A stretch of 35,184 bases of DNA from Bacteroidales bacterium (lineage in GTDB: Bacteria > Bacteroidota > Bacteroidia > Bacteroidales > Marinilabiliaceae), in NCBI GenBank assembly GCA_024401365.1, contig JAKSLE010000024.1, positions 1 to 35,184 on the forward strand, given 5' to 3'. Positions 1 through 7,442 of the stretch are shown here, in pieces; the first letter of the stretch is position 1, and every line of letters starts with the position of its first letter. Position numbers and translations under genes: made by a program. The notes under the pieces are model-generated. The model was given only the letters and a program-made list of their open reading frames with translations. It was not told where the DNA came from and searched no databases.

Positions 1-262
1 GAGGAATAACCACATTGTCTGGGACAGAAAAGCACAAACCTTGCGCTTGTCCTTCCTCGTGATAAGGATCCTGCCCTATGATTACCAGTTTCACATTATC
101 AAATGGACAAAGGTTAAACGCATTGAAAATATTTGCTCCTTTAGGATAAACTTTTGTAGTCTTATAAGCATTTCGTACAAAGTCCACAAGAGAAGCAAAA
201 TATTCTTTATCAAATTCTTCTTGCAAAACTTTCTTCCAACTTTCCTCTATCTTGACTTCCAT
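1..262 (-). CDS. ung: Uracil-DNA glycosylase, N-terminal part (host, cut by window edge)
   Basis: Family 1 uracil-DNA glycosylase removes uracil from DNA as the first step of base-excision repair. Reading leftward from the ATG at 262-260 gives about 87 residues, starting MEVKIEESWKKVL. Near the edge is the family signature VIIGQDPYHEEGQAQGLCFS, which carries the catalytic Asp and the water-activating loop (GQDPYH). The C-terminal two thirds lie outside the window. The gene is host chromosomal and is read toward the left. The prophage sits just upstream of its start, so it probably separates ung from its original promoter region. There is no frameshift in the visible part. Confidence 0.93.
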   Translation of the reverse strand, partial: MEVKIEESWKKVLQEEFDKEYFASLVDFVRNAYKTTKVYPKGANIFNAFNLCPFDNVKLVIIGQDPYHEEGQAQGLCFSVPDNVVIP

Positions 263-311
263 AATATTTTAATGTAGTGTTAGAATTAAAAATTCAGTTT
301 TATAATCGCCG

Positions 312-351
312 AAATGAAACGGCCAAAAATTGAAAATGAAACGGCCAAAAA
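312..351. repeat. Two direct repeats at the left phage end (probable transposase-binding sites)
   Basis: AAATGAAACGGCCAAAAA occurs at 312-329 and again at 334-351, a period of 22 bp, or two helical turns. A related motif in inverted orientation is present near the right end (34824-34836 and 34920-34933). MuA binds 22-bp sites at both Mu ends, so these are good candidates for the equivalent sites here. Assignment as transposase sites is inference. Confidence 0.6.
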
Positions 352-356
352 AGAAA

Positions 357-387
357 AAAAAGAGACTACAAAAAATAGTCTCTTTTT
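357..387 (-). terminator. Intrinsic terminator at the left phage end
   Basis: A 12-bp perfect inverted repeat (357-368 and 376-387) with a 7-nt loop has A-runs and T-runs on both sides, so it can work in both directions. It lies just downstream of the leftward accessory operon and should stop phage transcription before host ung. Confidence 0.85.
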
Positions 388-410
388 ATATCCACTTAAC
401 CAGCCTTTAA

Positions 411-883
411 TCATATATTAACATACATCACATCGTTATAATTAACAGCTTTCCCTCTCACCTGTATCACATATCTATCAGCCTGCATAAAAGGATTATG
501 CAGATCGCCATGACTCGATACCCAGGCTAACACTTTTTCTATCCCACTTCTATCACTCGTAAAATAAATAAAATTCTTTTCACAGCACGACGCAGCAACA
601 TCTAGACTCTGGAATACCCCAATATGTCTCTTTGCTATACCCTGACACATCTGTCAGCATATATGGAGGATCCATAATCAATACAACATCTTCTACATCC
701 CTGTATTACTCTACAATCTGGACGTGCTTGTTTTATTGTATGACTAACTATACCACTTCCACCAAACACATCAATCACAACTGCTCCTGTTTTTAAATTC
801 TTTGCTACCTGTTGCAGTTGCTTTATCCATCTTCTTTTCTGCCCCTGAAATGGCAATGGAGCTTGATTATATTTCACCATCAC
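411..883 (-). pseudogene. Decayed D12-class DNA adenine methyltransferase
   Basis: D12 (Dam-like) enzymes methylate adenine N6 in DNA. The pieces of one such gene lie in order but in three frames. The first piece (883 down to about 700) has the N-terminal motif APLPFQGQKRRW and the AdoMet-binding motif VIDVFGGSG. The middle piece (about 695-615) has the catalytic motif IMDPPYML. The last piece (about 625-411) has the C-terminal region with FIYFTSD and the ending NYNDVMYV. The family normally has roughly 100 residues between motif I and DPPY; here VIDVFGGSG is followed after about 25 codons by DPPY, so an internal deletion plus a second frameshift near 615 have broken the gene. The first piece starts inside the end of the upstream gene (ATGA overlap at 880-883), showing that it was once part of this operon. 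Confidence 0.8.
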
Positions 884-1341
884 ATACTAGAATAATACCA
901 AAACACCTTGCTTTTACCCTGAAAGTCTTCATCTTCAAACCAAAACATCTTAGCCAATTCCATTATAGCCCTTGATGACAGATCACTCTTCGCCATGTCG
1001 TGCATGAACCCATTGACACCCACATACGCATCCCATCGTTTATCCTGGGCATTATCTATCCCTCCCAGTATTCTCTCTGCATCCTGAACTGTCACAGCCT
1101 CACCTTTGATTTTCTCTCCTGCAGAATTATAGTGATACATCTGAGCGACCACCTCCTTAGCCATCTCCTCATTGAAATGAGGCCCATACATTCTGCTATG
1201 CTCCTTCATCAGAAACTCCCTTGCCATCTCTGGATGCGAAACCTTGAGTTTCTCCACCAAGTCACTCACAGCCTCTACACTCTGCCACATTATCTCTTCG
1301 CTCTTCTCTGGCGCATTCCTCACCATATCTATATATGTCAT
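880..1341 (-). CDS. Conserved phage accessory protein, function unknown
   Basis: A 153-residue soluble protein beginning MTYIDMVRNAPEKSEE and ending in an aromatic-rich tail (KVFWYYSSM). I recognise the overall pattern from phages of gut Bacteroidales, where it sits near genes like the next two, but I know no function. It contains no transmembrane segment. The start overlaps the stop of the upstream gene by 4 nt (1338-1341) and its own stop overlaps the start of the methyltransferase pseudogene, so it is translationally coupled on both sides. Confidence 0.75.
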   Translation of the reverse strand: MTYIDMVRNAPEKSEEIMWQSVEAVSDLVEKLKVSHPEMAREFLMKEHSRMYGPHFNEEMAKEVVAQMYHYNSAGEKIKGEAVTVQDAERILGGIDNAQDKRWDAYVGVNGFMHDMAKSDLSSRAIMELAKMFWFEDEDFQGKSKVFWYYSSM

Positions 1342-1817
1342 CTTATACTCCTTTCCTTATCCATTCTTCCTACTAGAGATGAAAAACTCTCAACCAATTT
1401 ATCCACCTTATTCTCCAATGCAGCCATTCTCTCTGCAGCCTCAGTTCTCTCCTTATATTCTTGCGAATACACCTTCTGCAATTCTTTGCATTTCTTAACA
1501 GCGTCCTTGTAGTAATCTGTCATCTTCAAGGCTTCTTCAGCCTGGTTCTCCACATTCTCAATCTCTCTAAGAATAACCTCCTTATTGACAGATATTACCA
1601 ATTCATTAGCATATCCAACCTCGCCAGTATCAGCAAATACATACGAAACAGTATGCCCATCTGTCTCCACATTAAGGTCAACAACCATCTGATTTGTACC
1701 CATCTTTACATCAAAATGAGGCAGTGGTGAATTAGTCACCTTACCAACCTTCACAGACACATCTTTTCTATCGAATATATATACTGGGTATCCCTGTTTT
1801 ACATCTCTAAATAACAT
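1338..1817 (-). CDS. Accessory protein with N-terminal beta-rich part and C-terminal coiled coil
   Basis: A 159-residue protein starting MLFRDVKQGYPVYIFDR. Residues 1-80 look like a small beta-rich domain; residues 80-159 are highly charged heptad-like helix (for example EAAERMAALENKVDKLVES), suggesting oligomerisation. It is coupled by a 4-nt overlap to the downstream gene at 1341. Function not recognised. A structural decoration or assembly role would fit its company but is not shown by the sequence. Confidence 0.72.
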   Translation of the reverse strand: MLFRDVKQGYPVYIFDRKDVSVKVGKVTNSPLPHFDVKMGTNQMVVDLNVETDGHTVSYVFADTGEVGYANELVISVNKEVILREIENVENQAEEALKMTDYYKDAVKKCKELQKVYSQEYKERTEAAERMAALENKVDKLVESFSSLVGRMDKERSIR

Positions 1818-1879
1818 CTTTTCATCTGTTTTAGTTAAAAAATAGAGGTAGCCCTGCCTTCAGAACTACCTCATTCCCT

Positions 1880-2278
1880 TTAGGCAATAGTAACTGTCAA
1901 AGTTGTTGTCATTTTTGCCTTACTTGTATGGCAGCATGTCACATCATCATATCTTACGATATTCACATCGCCAGCTGTCAATGTCACAGTGTTAGCGGTT
2001 GTCGCAGTAAATGCTACCTCGAAGGTTTCACTAAAGTGTCTTACCTTAGTATTACAACTCTTGCAAGCATTACCATTAACTACCATAACTCCTGTAGCAG
2101 TGATAGGTACTATCGCTATGCCATTAACAACTCTAGGAGTGCTTGCGGCAAAGCTTACATTCCCTGATAAGTGAGAACCACCATGCACACATACTCTCTT
2201 GCAGATGTCTTCTGTAATCTCAACTACCAACTCCTGCTCTGTAGCAGTTGATGGAGGAATAACTAATACTTCAACCAT
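1880..2278 (-). CDS. Beta-rich Thr/Val-rich accessory protein
   Basis: A 132-residue protein rich in Thr, Val and Ala with alternating hydrophobic residues throughout, as in an Ig-like or jelly-roll beta sandwich. It has two Cys pairs (CKSC near residue 74 and CC near residue 115). It begins MVEVLVIPPSTATEQE. It follows the Gly/Asn-rich protein by 14 nt in one leftward operon. A surface decoration or head-fibre role is a reasonable guess only. Confidence 0.7.
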   Translation of the reverse strand: MVEVLVIPPSTATEQELVVEITEDICKRVCVHGGSHLSGNVSFAASTPRVVNGIAIVPITATGVMVVNGNACKSCNTKVRHFSETFEVAFTATTANTVTLTAGDVNIVRYDDVTCCHTSKAKMTTTLTVTIA

Positions 2279-2292
2279 AATTTACTCCTTCC

Positions 2293-3078
2293 TTAATTAC
2301 AATCACAGTTGTTTCTGCCTTCCTTCATCTTGTACAGCAAAAGTTCTCTATCCTTTTCTGCTAAGATGTCTCTTAACGCTTGTGCTTTATCTGCACACAT
2401 CTGGTCAAGGATTCTTTGTGTGTTCTTGTCACTGTTAGCCATTATTGCAGTTGCATTCTTCTGAGCCTCATAAGCAGTTGCAGAAAAACCTTGTGTAATA
2501 CCATTAGCTAACTGTTCTATTCTCTGCATTATTGCAGAGTGGTTAGCTTGATCTCTCAACTGACCTTCGTAACCCATCTGCTGGATAAGCAACTTTTGCT
2601 CGCAGCAGCACTGGCTAAACATAGCCATAATGTCCTTGTTGCCCATGATAACTTGGTTAGCGATTGCTTCCTTAGTTGTGCCAAATTTCTCAGACATCTG
2701 TCCAAGCACAGCATTGATAGTACAGATGCCAGTTCTTACGGCATCTACATTGCTGTTAGTTCTGTTAGCAACATCCATCAACACATTGTTGTGACTATTC
2801 AGATATGCCATCAAGTCGCTAGAGTTCTTGTTGTCGGCTATCTGATTTCGTAGGCTTTCAATTTCGCCATTATAACCACAGCCGCCTCCAAAACCATTGC
2901 GGCCAAAGCCGTAACCATAGCCACCGCCAAACATCATTATTAGAAGCAGTTCTACAAGGTCATTTCTGTCATTACCTCTATTAGTCAATGCACCCATAAT
3001 CGCATTGTTGTTGGCGTTCATCAGCGCTGCCACAGTGGCAGTGTCTGCACCCTTACAATAAACTTTTTCGTCGTCCAT
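2293..3078 (-). CDS. Gly/Asn-rich, helix-forming accessory phage protein
   Basis: 261 residues starting MDDEKVYCKGADTATVAALM. Residues 50-70 are a Gly/Tyr-rich loop (GGGYGYGFGRNGFGGGCGY). The rest is long amphipathic helix rich in Asn, Ala and Met, and the tail is Cys-containing (NCDCN). A CCCEQK cluster is near residue 157. This is the first gene of the left accessory operon; a -10-like TAnnTTTG element lies about 70 bp upstream. The domain plan suggests a trimeric fibre or stalk protein, but no family function is known to me. Confidence 0.72.
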   Translation of the reverse strand: MDDEKVYCKGADTATVAALMNANNNAIMGALTNRGNDRNDLVELLLIMMFGGGYGYGFGRNGFGGGCGYNGEIESLRNQIADNKNSSDLMAYLNSHNNVLMDVANRTNSNVDAVRTGICTINAVLGQMSEKFGTTKEAIANQVIMGNKDIMAMFSQCCCEQKLLIQQMGYEGQLRDQANHSAIMQRIEQLANGITQGFSATAYEAQKNATAIMANSDKNTQRILDQMCADKAQALRDILAEKDRELLLYKMKEGRNNCDCN

Positions 3079-3148
3079 CTTTTTTTCTTTTTTTTACTTT
3101 TGCCCTCTTTCCTCTTCAGGCCTTGACATCATTCTAGAATTGACTCTG

Positions 3149-3156
3149 CAAAATTA
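3149..3156 (-). promoter_or_regulatory. Probable -7 element of the left accessory operon
   Basis: On the minus strand the sequence reads TAATTTTG, matching the Bacteroidota -7 consensus TAnnTTTG, upstream of the gene starting at 3078. No TTG is found at the usual 19-21-bp distance, so the promoter may need an activator; a tandem repeat lies just upstream (3189-3210). Confidence 0.5.
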
Positions 3157-3188
3157 CCACCCTTCCACCATACACCTACTTCCCTCAG

Positions 3189-3210
3189 TGCAAGATAACT
3201 GCAAGATAAC
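3189..3210. repeat. Tandem 11-bp repeat upstream of the left accessory promoter
   Basis: TGCAAGATAAC is present twice with no spacer (3189-3199 and 3200-3210), 33-61 bp upstream of the TAATTTTG element. The position suits a regulator-binding site. The regulator is unknown. Confidence 0.5.
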
Positions 3211-3223
3211 GACAACTTGAAAA

Positions 3224-3260
3224 CAAAATAAAAATCGCCGACAAACACTTGTCAGCGATT
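3224..3260 (-). terminator. Intrinsic terminator downstream of the 3300-3939 genes
   Basis: Arms at 3233-3244 and 3249-3260 (AATCGCCGACAA / TTGTCAGCGATT, one mismatch) form a stem with a 4-nt loop. On the minus strand it is followed by a T-rich run. A nearly identical terminator lies at 4101-4136. Confidence 0.85.
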
Positions 3261-3299
3261 CCCCCAAAAAACAATATTTAAATACCTTAAAAAGTTATT

Positions 3300-3491
3300 T
3301 CATGCCTTTTTATAGCTATCGAATTTTACTTTAAATCTTACAGCATCCCATAGGTAAGCAGTGCCTTTCTCTTTTGCAATTTCATGAACATCTACAGGCA
3401 CTTGCCAAGTGTGTGTTACAGCATCAATTTTTTTTCTGCCTGCTCCTTCTCTTTTGCCTCCTCTTTTAATCTTATTCTTCTGAAAATCCAT
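3300..3491 (-). CDS. Small basic protein with GGKREGAGRKK motif
   Basis: 63 residues starting MDFQKNKIKRGGKREGAGRKK. The basic glycine-rich N-terminus resembles the AT-hook-like tail common in phage and plasmid DNA-binding proteins; the rest may form a small ribbon-helix-helix-like fold. It overlaps the end of the upstream gene by 20 nt and the pair is AT-rich, unlike the C-skewed phage DNA around it. A DNA-binding role, possibly autoregulation of this two-gene unit, is inference. Confidence 0.65.
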   Translation of the reverse strand: MDFQKNKIKRGGKREGAGRKKIDAVTHTWQVPVDVHEIAKEKGTAYLWDAVRFKVKFDSYKKA

Positions 3492-3939
3492 AGTGAATAT
3501 TTATTTCTGTAAGTATTTCTTTGATATCTTCTTCATTGAAGATATTTAATTCATCGTGAATTTTTTCTATCCATTCTTCTTCAGTTAATTCATTGCATAA
3601 TCCGTCAGTATTGATTGATTTACTGCCTATTTCTTCATTACGGAAGAATATTTGCATATTAGAAGGATAGCATTTAACTCTTTCAAGCCTATCTTCTTCT
3701 TGAATTGAGAAGCAATGATCGTAATCATTCCAAGTTAGAATTTGAGTTTCATTTTCATTTATGTATAAGTATTCTATTTTTGTATCTTCACTTGTATCTT
3801 CTGTTTTCTCAAAGCCAAATTCTTCAAGTTTATCTTGAATAGCTTCTGCTTCTTCATTCCAGATATTAAGATTTCTGTACTTGTTGATAACTGCTACTAG
3901 TTCATCTACATTGTTTGTGTTTTCAATAAATGTTCTCAT
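3472..3939 (-). CDS. Acidic protein of an AT-rich cargo unit, unknown function
   Basis: 155 residues, strongly acidic (many Glu/Asp), beginning MRTFIENTNNVDELVAVINK. No family recognised; no membrane segment or signal peptide. It is the first gene of a two-gene unit that has its own consensus promoter (3991-4022) and a terminator on each side. Base composition (AT-rich, no C-skew) differs from the flanking phage genes, so it is probably a recent cargo gene (a moron) that can be expressed in the lysogen. Acidic phage proteins are often anti-restriction or inhibitor proteins, but nothing here proves that. Confidence 0.7.
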   Translation of the reverse strand: MRTFIENTNNVDELVAVINKYRNLNIWNEEAEAIQDKLEEFGFEKTEDTSEDTKIEYLYINENETQILTWNDYDHCFSIQEEDRLERVKCYPSNMQIFFRNEEIGSKSINTDGLCNELTEEEWIEKIHDELNIFNEEDIKEILTEINIHYGFSEE

Positions 3940-3990
3940 TATTTTTTTCTCCTATTTTTTGTTGTTATTATTTCGTTTATTTTTACAATG

Positions 3991-4022
3991 CAAAATTACA
4001 ACATTTTTGAATAACTACCAAA
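3991..4022 (-). promoter_or_regulatory. Consensus Bacteroidota promoter for the cargo unit
   Basis: On the minus strand: TTTG (4022-4019), 20 bp, TAATTTTG (3998-3991). This matches the sigma-ABfr consensus. Immediately upstream are two copies of AAATCAAAGAAAAATT (4024-4039 and 4046-4061), spaced 22 bp, which look like operator half-sites. Confidence 0.75.
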
Positions 4023-4023
4023 T

Positions 4024-4061
4024 AAATCAAAGAAAAATTATAAGAAAATCAAAGAAAAATT
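4024..4061. repeat. 16-bp direct repeat abutting the cargo promoter
   Basis: AAATCAAAGAAAAATT at 4024-4039 and 4046-4061, same face of the helix (22-bp period), directly upstream of the -33 element of the cargo promoter. Candidate regulator-binding sites. Confidence 0.55.
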
Positions 4062-4100
4062 TGTAAAGCGTTGATTTATAATGTTAATTTTTTTTAACCA

Positions 4101-4136
4101 CAAAATAAAAATCGCCGACAAACACTGTCAGCGATT
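4101..4136 (-). terminator. Intrinsic terminator at the end of the leftward late operon
   Basis: Arms at 4110-4120 and 4126-4136 with a 5-nt loop; the minus strand continues into a T-rich run. It lies 31 bp downstream of the last late gene (4167). It is a copy of the terminator at 3224-3260, with identical flanking A-rich sequence. Confidence 0.85.
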
Positions 4137-4166
4137 CCCAAAAAAACAATTAAAAAAACAACAAAA

Positions 4167-4535
4167 TCAATACTTTCCAGTAACTTTCCTTAGATGGTTG
4201 ATAGGTATCTCTATGTCAAAGTCTTCACCCACAGATCGAGCTATTGCCAGCAATCTTCTGCCTACCTCTTTCACCAGCATGTGATATGCGAACATGTTCG
4301 CCCAGTAATCCTCTATCCTTGCCTTTATAGCATTTATCTGACTACTGCTATCTACATCTGTACACCCTTTGATGCTCTCCACTGAGAACCCTGCCGCCAC
4401 CAGCCAGAACACAGTGATACTTCTCGCAGTCACCACATCTTCCTTCCTGTTACCATCCAGTATCTCTTTTTCTTCCACATCACACACCTCTGCTGTCACC
4501 TGCAGTATTTTGTTAAATATTTCTCTCTTATTCAT
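4167..4535 (-). CDS. DnaA C-terminal-domain-like DNA-binding protein
   Basis: 122 residues. Residues about 10-75 resemble the DnaA domain IV helix-turn-helix: a valley of VTAEVCDVEEKEILDGNRK, then VVTARSITVFWLVAAGFS and SSQINAIKARI, matching the arrangement R..-(I/V)V-.AR..-..L-..G.S-...I. In DnaA this domain binds DnaA boxes. Stand-alone versions are common in Bacteroidota phages. No ATPase domain is present. It is the last gene of the leftward late operon, next to the lysozyme. The role in the phage is unknown. Confidence 0.6.
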   Translation of the reverse strand: MNKREIFNKILQVTAEVCDVEEKEILDGNRKEDVVTARSITVFWLVAAGFSVESIKGCTDVDSSSQINAIKARIEDYWANMFAYHMLVKEVGRRLLAIARSVGEDFDIEIPINHLRKVTGKY

Positions 4536-4544
4536 CTTCTCATC

Positions 4545-4973
4545 TTATTTACTAAAATACAAGTCAGCTTCCGCTGCTCTCCTTCTCTGCAAGCCTGGCA
4601 ACTTATGTGCGCCGCTATACACCCACTTGTTGAACTCATTCCTTATAGTCTTATCCTCGCTGTTAGCCTTAACCTTCTTCAACAAGGTACTCTTCGCCAA
4701 CCTCGCCACACCTACATTGTATATAAAGCTCATCAGCGCATCATACTGGTTCTGGTTAATCGTTAGTTGAAGACTGTTTAACTGCCTTTCAAATTCCTTT
4801 ATATCTTCATCAAAGAACCTCTCTGCATCCTCCTGACTTATCACCATGCCTTCCTTCACTCCCTTTGTATGACCATAGCCTATAGTCCATACACCAGCAG
4901 GGCATCTGTAAGCCTTCAGCTTGCAACTCTCAAAGCTCTTTATCAACTTTTTCCCTTTTTCTCCTGTTTTCAT
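4545..4973 (-). CDS. GH24 (T4-type) lysozyme, endolysin
   Basis: 142 residues. It cleaves the beta-1,4 bond between N-acetylmuramic acid and N-acetylglucosamine in peptidoglycan at lysis. The active-site region is at residues 15-36: E15, then C24 in the place of the T4 Asp, then T30 in TIGYGHT. This E-8-C-5-T spacing is a known variant of the family. The C-terminus has the typical GLQRRRAAEADLY motif. There is no signal peptide or SAR segment, so release needs a holin or similar. It lies one nucleotide downstream of the LRR tail gene. Confidence 0.92.
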   Translation of the reverse strand: MKTGEKGKKLIKSFESCKLKAYRCPAGVWTIGYGHTKGVKEGMVISQEDAERFFDEDIKEFERQLNSLQLTINQNQYDALMSFIYNVGVARLAKSTLLKKVKANSEDKTIRNEFNKWVYSGAHKLPGLQRRRAAEADLYFSK

Positions 4974-4974
4974 A

Positions 4975-5910
4975 TTATCTACTCATTATCTTACTACTTA
5001 TCCCACTCCACATACTATCATTTACATAGTTATCATAGTATTTCGCTGGCACATATATCTTGCCTGCCAAATGTGCCTTCAACGCATTTATATCACCTTC
5101 CAGCACCTCTGGCACATCCCCCTTGAAATACATATTATTCATTCCATAGAAATCGCCAAACGCATTCTTCAATGTCTGCAAACTCTCTGGAAATGTTATA
5201 CTACCATAAGCATTCTGTGCTAAAGCATCTTCTTCGACAACTGCGATTCCTTCAGGAACCTCCAGATTATTAAATGTACCACAGTTATAAAACATCCTTG
5301 TAGGTATCGTGTTTGTCTGTATCGTCTTCGCAAAATTCACATTCCAATAGCATCTAACTCCTTTCTGCTGGTTAAATCCTGCTCCACCCGGGTATCCATT
5401 ATTCACAAAAGGCCCCTGCCAACCTGCCACACTCAGATTCTTTATACTACTTGGTATATTTAATGTCATATATACATTCTCATCATACAATCCTGCAGGG
5501 ATATTTCTAAAAGACCATACATTTAAAGTTTCAACACCTTCTGCTATATCAATAACTCTAACATTCCCACAGCCACAGAAAGCATTTATTCCAATACTCT
5601 TAACGCTTCCAGGAATATGTATCTCAGTTATATTAGAATTGTTATAAAAGGCTGTAGCATCATAGCTTGTCGCTTCTCCACCTTCTATATTAGTTACAGG
5701 ATATGCTCTCCCTTGCTCATCTTTCACATAACTTGGTATTCTCAGTATTCCCTTCTGATCACAATTACCTCTAATCAAGGTAGCCTCTCCATTGACTACC
5801 TTGAAATAGAAGTTATTGTGATTGAAAAACATCTTGCCATTCATCCAAGCATGTGCAACTTGCTTACCCTCTATGTGAAAAGATTTAACCTCTTTATTCT
5901 TGATTTTCAT
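4975..5910 (-). CDS. BspA-type leucine-rich-repeat tail/host-recognition protein
   Basis: 311 residues. Repeats of the BspA/TpLRR type are visible (AFYNNSNITEIHIPGSVKSI, AFCGCGNVRVIDIAEGVETL, ITFPESLQTLKNAF). The N-terminal 30 residues (KIKNKEVKSFHIEGKQVAHAWMNGKMFF) look like a short baseplate/fibre attachment part. In other settings BspA repeats bind proteins or glycans on cell surfaces. Placement after the collagen-like fibre (start and stop share a base in TAATG at 5910) suggests a receptor-binding tip. There is no signal peptide, as expected for a virion protein. A moron secreted by other means is less likely. Confidence 0.8.
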   Translation of the reverse strand: MKIKNKEVKSFHIEGKQVAHAWMNGKMFFNHNNFYFKVVNGEATLIRGNCDQKGILRIPSYVKDEQGRAYPVTNIEGGEATSYDATAFYNNSNITEIHIPGSVKSIGINAFCGCGNVRVIDIAEGVETLNVWSFRNIPAGLYDENVYMTLNIPSSIKNLSVAGWQGPFVNNGYPGGAGFNQQKGVRCYWNVNFAKTIQTNTIPTRMFYNCGTFNNLEVPEGIAVVEEDALAQNAYGSITFPESLQTLKNAFGDFYGMNNMYFKGDVPEVLEGDINALKAHLAGKIYVPAKYYDNYVNDSMWSGISSKIMSR

Positions 5911-6890
5911 TATACAAATTCTATAGTTTGTTCTACCATTGGGAATCTATTCATTACCCAACCACTATCGCCTAGAAATGCAATATCTGTATCTGGATTA
6001 TAGCTATCTTGTGATATTTGTGTAAAGGTCTCTGGGTCTGCAATAAATGGTAATAATGATATAGCTTCACCTCCCAGCATACTAGCTATCTCCATCACTC
6101 CTGCATAAGAAGGTAAGCTATCCATTTCTGTCCCTGTTGGATTTAGTTCGCCCATCGTTTTAAAGGTATAAGCTCCACCTTCTTTCGCCATCAACCCATC
6201 TAATCTACCTCCCATATTCGCAGCCATCATAGACATAGGAGCTACAGCTTCAGATATTGTTAGTCCACCAAAATTAACGGGTTCAGCAAACCTTATCATC
6301 ACATAAACACCATCATTCTTGCCAAATACATCATACCCTGTGCCTATCTTCACGTTTTTAAAGCTAGACATATCTGTCATATCTACTTCTGGTAGTTCTA
6401 CTCTCTTCAATACTTCCTGCGTATCACTAGCCATGAGCCTTATACCATTTCCTTCTTCAGGTTCTTCAGGTGTAGGCTCTTCTTCTTTTTCTCCTATACA
6501 CATATCTAGTTCTTCTTGTGTCCCATCTTCATACTCTACCAACATCAACACTGTCTTACTAGATGCACTCTCTCCTGGTTCGCCTTGTGGACCTTGTTCT
6601 CCCTGTGGTCCTTGTTCGCCTTGTGGTCCTCTTTCGCCTGGTATTCCTTGTTCGCCCTGTGGTCCTCTTTCGCCTGGTACACCTTGTTCGCCCTGTGGTC
6701 CTCTTTCGCCTGGTACTCCTTGTTCGCCTTGTGGTCCTCTTTCGCCTGGTATTCCTTGTTCGCCTTGTGGTCCTCTTTCGCCTGGTACACCTTGTTCGCC
6801 TTGTGGTCCTCTTTCGCCTGGTATTCCTTGTTCGCCTTGTGGTCCTCTTTCGCCCACTACTCTTCCTAAGTTTATCTTTTCTTTTGCCAT
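5910..6890 (-). CDS. Collagen-like tail fibre protein
   Basis: 326 residues. Residues 13-108 are Gly-X-Y collagen repeats: six 12-residue units of [10 protein letters not shown](I/V)P and then a shorter stretch ending GPQGEPGES. Residues 110-150 are an acidic linker and 155-326 a beta-rich globular C-terminal domain. Collagen-like stretches form trimeric stalks in phage fibres. The C-terminal domain (for example [21 protein letters not shown]) may trimerise the stalk or bind the receptor. It follows another protein with short collagen repeats and precedes the LRR protein. Confidence 0.85.
   Translation of the reverse strand: MAKEKINLGRVVGERGPQGEQGIPGERGPQGEQGVPGERGPQGEQGIPGERGPQGEQGVPGERGPQGEQGVPGERGPQGEQGIPGERGPQGEQGPQGEQGPQGEPGESASSKTVLMLVEYEDGTQEELDMCIGEKEEEPTPEEPEEGNGIRLMASDTQEVLKRVELPEVDMTDMSSFKNVKIGTGYDVFGKNDGVYVMIRFAEPVNFGGLTISEAVAPMSMMAANMGGRLDGLMAKEGGAYTFKTMGELNPTGTEMDSLPSYAGVMEIASMLGGEAISLLPFIADPETFTQISQDSYNPDTDIAFLGDSGWVMNRFPMVEQTIEFV
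6567..6854. repeat. 36-bp tandem repeats encoding the collagen-like stalk
   Basis: Six 36-bp units plus a shorter 3' part encode [10 protein letters not shown](I/V)P repeats. The units alternate mainly at the Ile/Val codon, so the array can expand or shrink by recombination, changing stalk length. Confidence 0.85.
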
Positions 6891-6905
6891 TTCTTTTTCT
6901 TTTTT

Positions 6906-7436
6906 TTAGATATACATATATAAATCATTTCCTTCTATCGCAAATTCAGTATCATTCCCATCGCTCTTAGTTACATACAAATCGCCATCCTCTATACTGA
7001 ATACACACACACCACTTTCTCCTCTTTCTCCCTGTGGTCCTCTCTCACCCTGTGGTCCTCTTTCACCTCTTATCGTGTTATCCACCCAGCCTGATATTGT
7101 CTCTCCCTCTTCTTCCTCCATCGTCAATACCACTGGTATCGTCACCCTTCTACTTCCATCCTCCTGCACACTGTCAGGATATGATATTACTATCTCACAC
7201 TTCATCTCCCCACTTCCCAGCTGAGGGCTGTCAGCACTTATCACAGCATAATCCTCCTCTACCTGTGCATATCCTGTGGCTTTCTCTCCATCCCAGCCAC
7301 CTTTTATGCCCATCTGCTTGCTGCCTACCCATATCAGCGCCTCCCATGGCACCTCTTTAGGACTTATCTCCTGTCCCATTAGTCTCATCTTCAGACGCAC
7401 CTTCACATCGTCGCCTATTCTATGTCTCGCTATCAT
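6906..7436 (-). CDS. Tail fibre/baseplate protein with short collagen-like segment
   Basis: 176 residues starting [19 protein letters not shown]. The N-terminal 120 residues are a beta-sandwich-like domain of the kind seen in Bacteroidota fibre proteins (DVKVRLKM, followed by ILMS-type strands). Residues 125-143 hold three collagen triplet units ([16 protein letters not shown]). The last 30 residues are a small beta-rich knob. It lies directly upstream of the large collagen-like fibre, so the two may form one composite fibre. Confidence 0.7.
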   Translation of the reverse strand: MIARHRIGDDVKVRLKMRLMGQEISPKEVPWEALIWVGSKQMGIKGGWDGEKATGYAQVEEDYAVISADSPQLGSGEMKCEIVISYPDSVQEDGSRRVTIPVVLTMEEEEGETISGWVDNTIRGERGPQGERGPQGERGESGVCVFSIEDGDLYVTKSDGNDTEFAIEGNDLYMYI

Positions 7437-7442
7437 ATCTCT

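Noticed and set aside
260-264. CATAA as target-site duplication (260-264 and about 34940)
   Set aside because: This would place the phage end inside the ung start codon with 40 bp of host-like AT-rich sequence counted as phage; less consistent than the composition boundary.
6567-6854. CRISPR-like array
   Set aside because: Regular 36-bp periodicity is due to tandem coding repeats (Gly-X-Y); there are no unique spacers.
6516-6970. Long Ser/Leu- or Cys/Pro-rich ORFs opposite the collagen-like fibre
   Set aside because: They are mirror frames of the 36-bp repeats and have no independent support.
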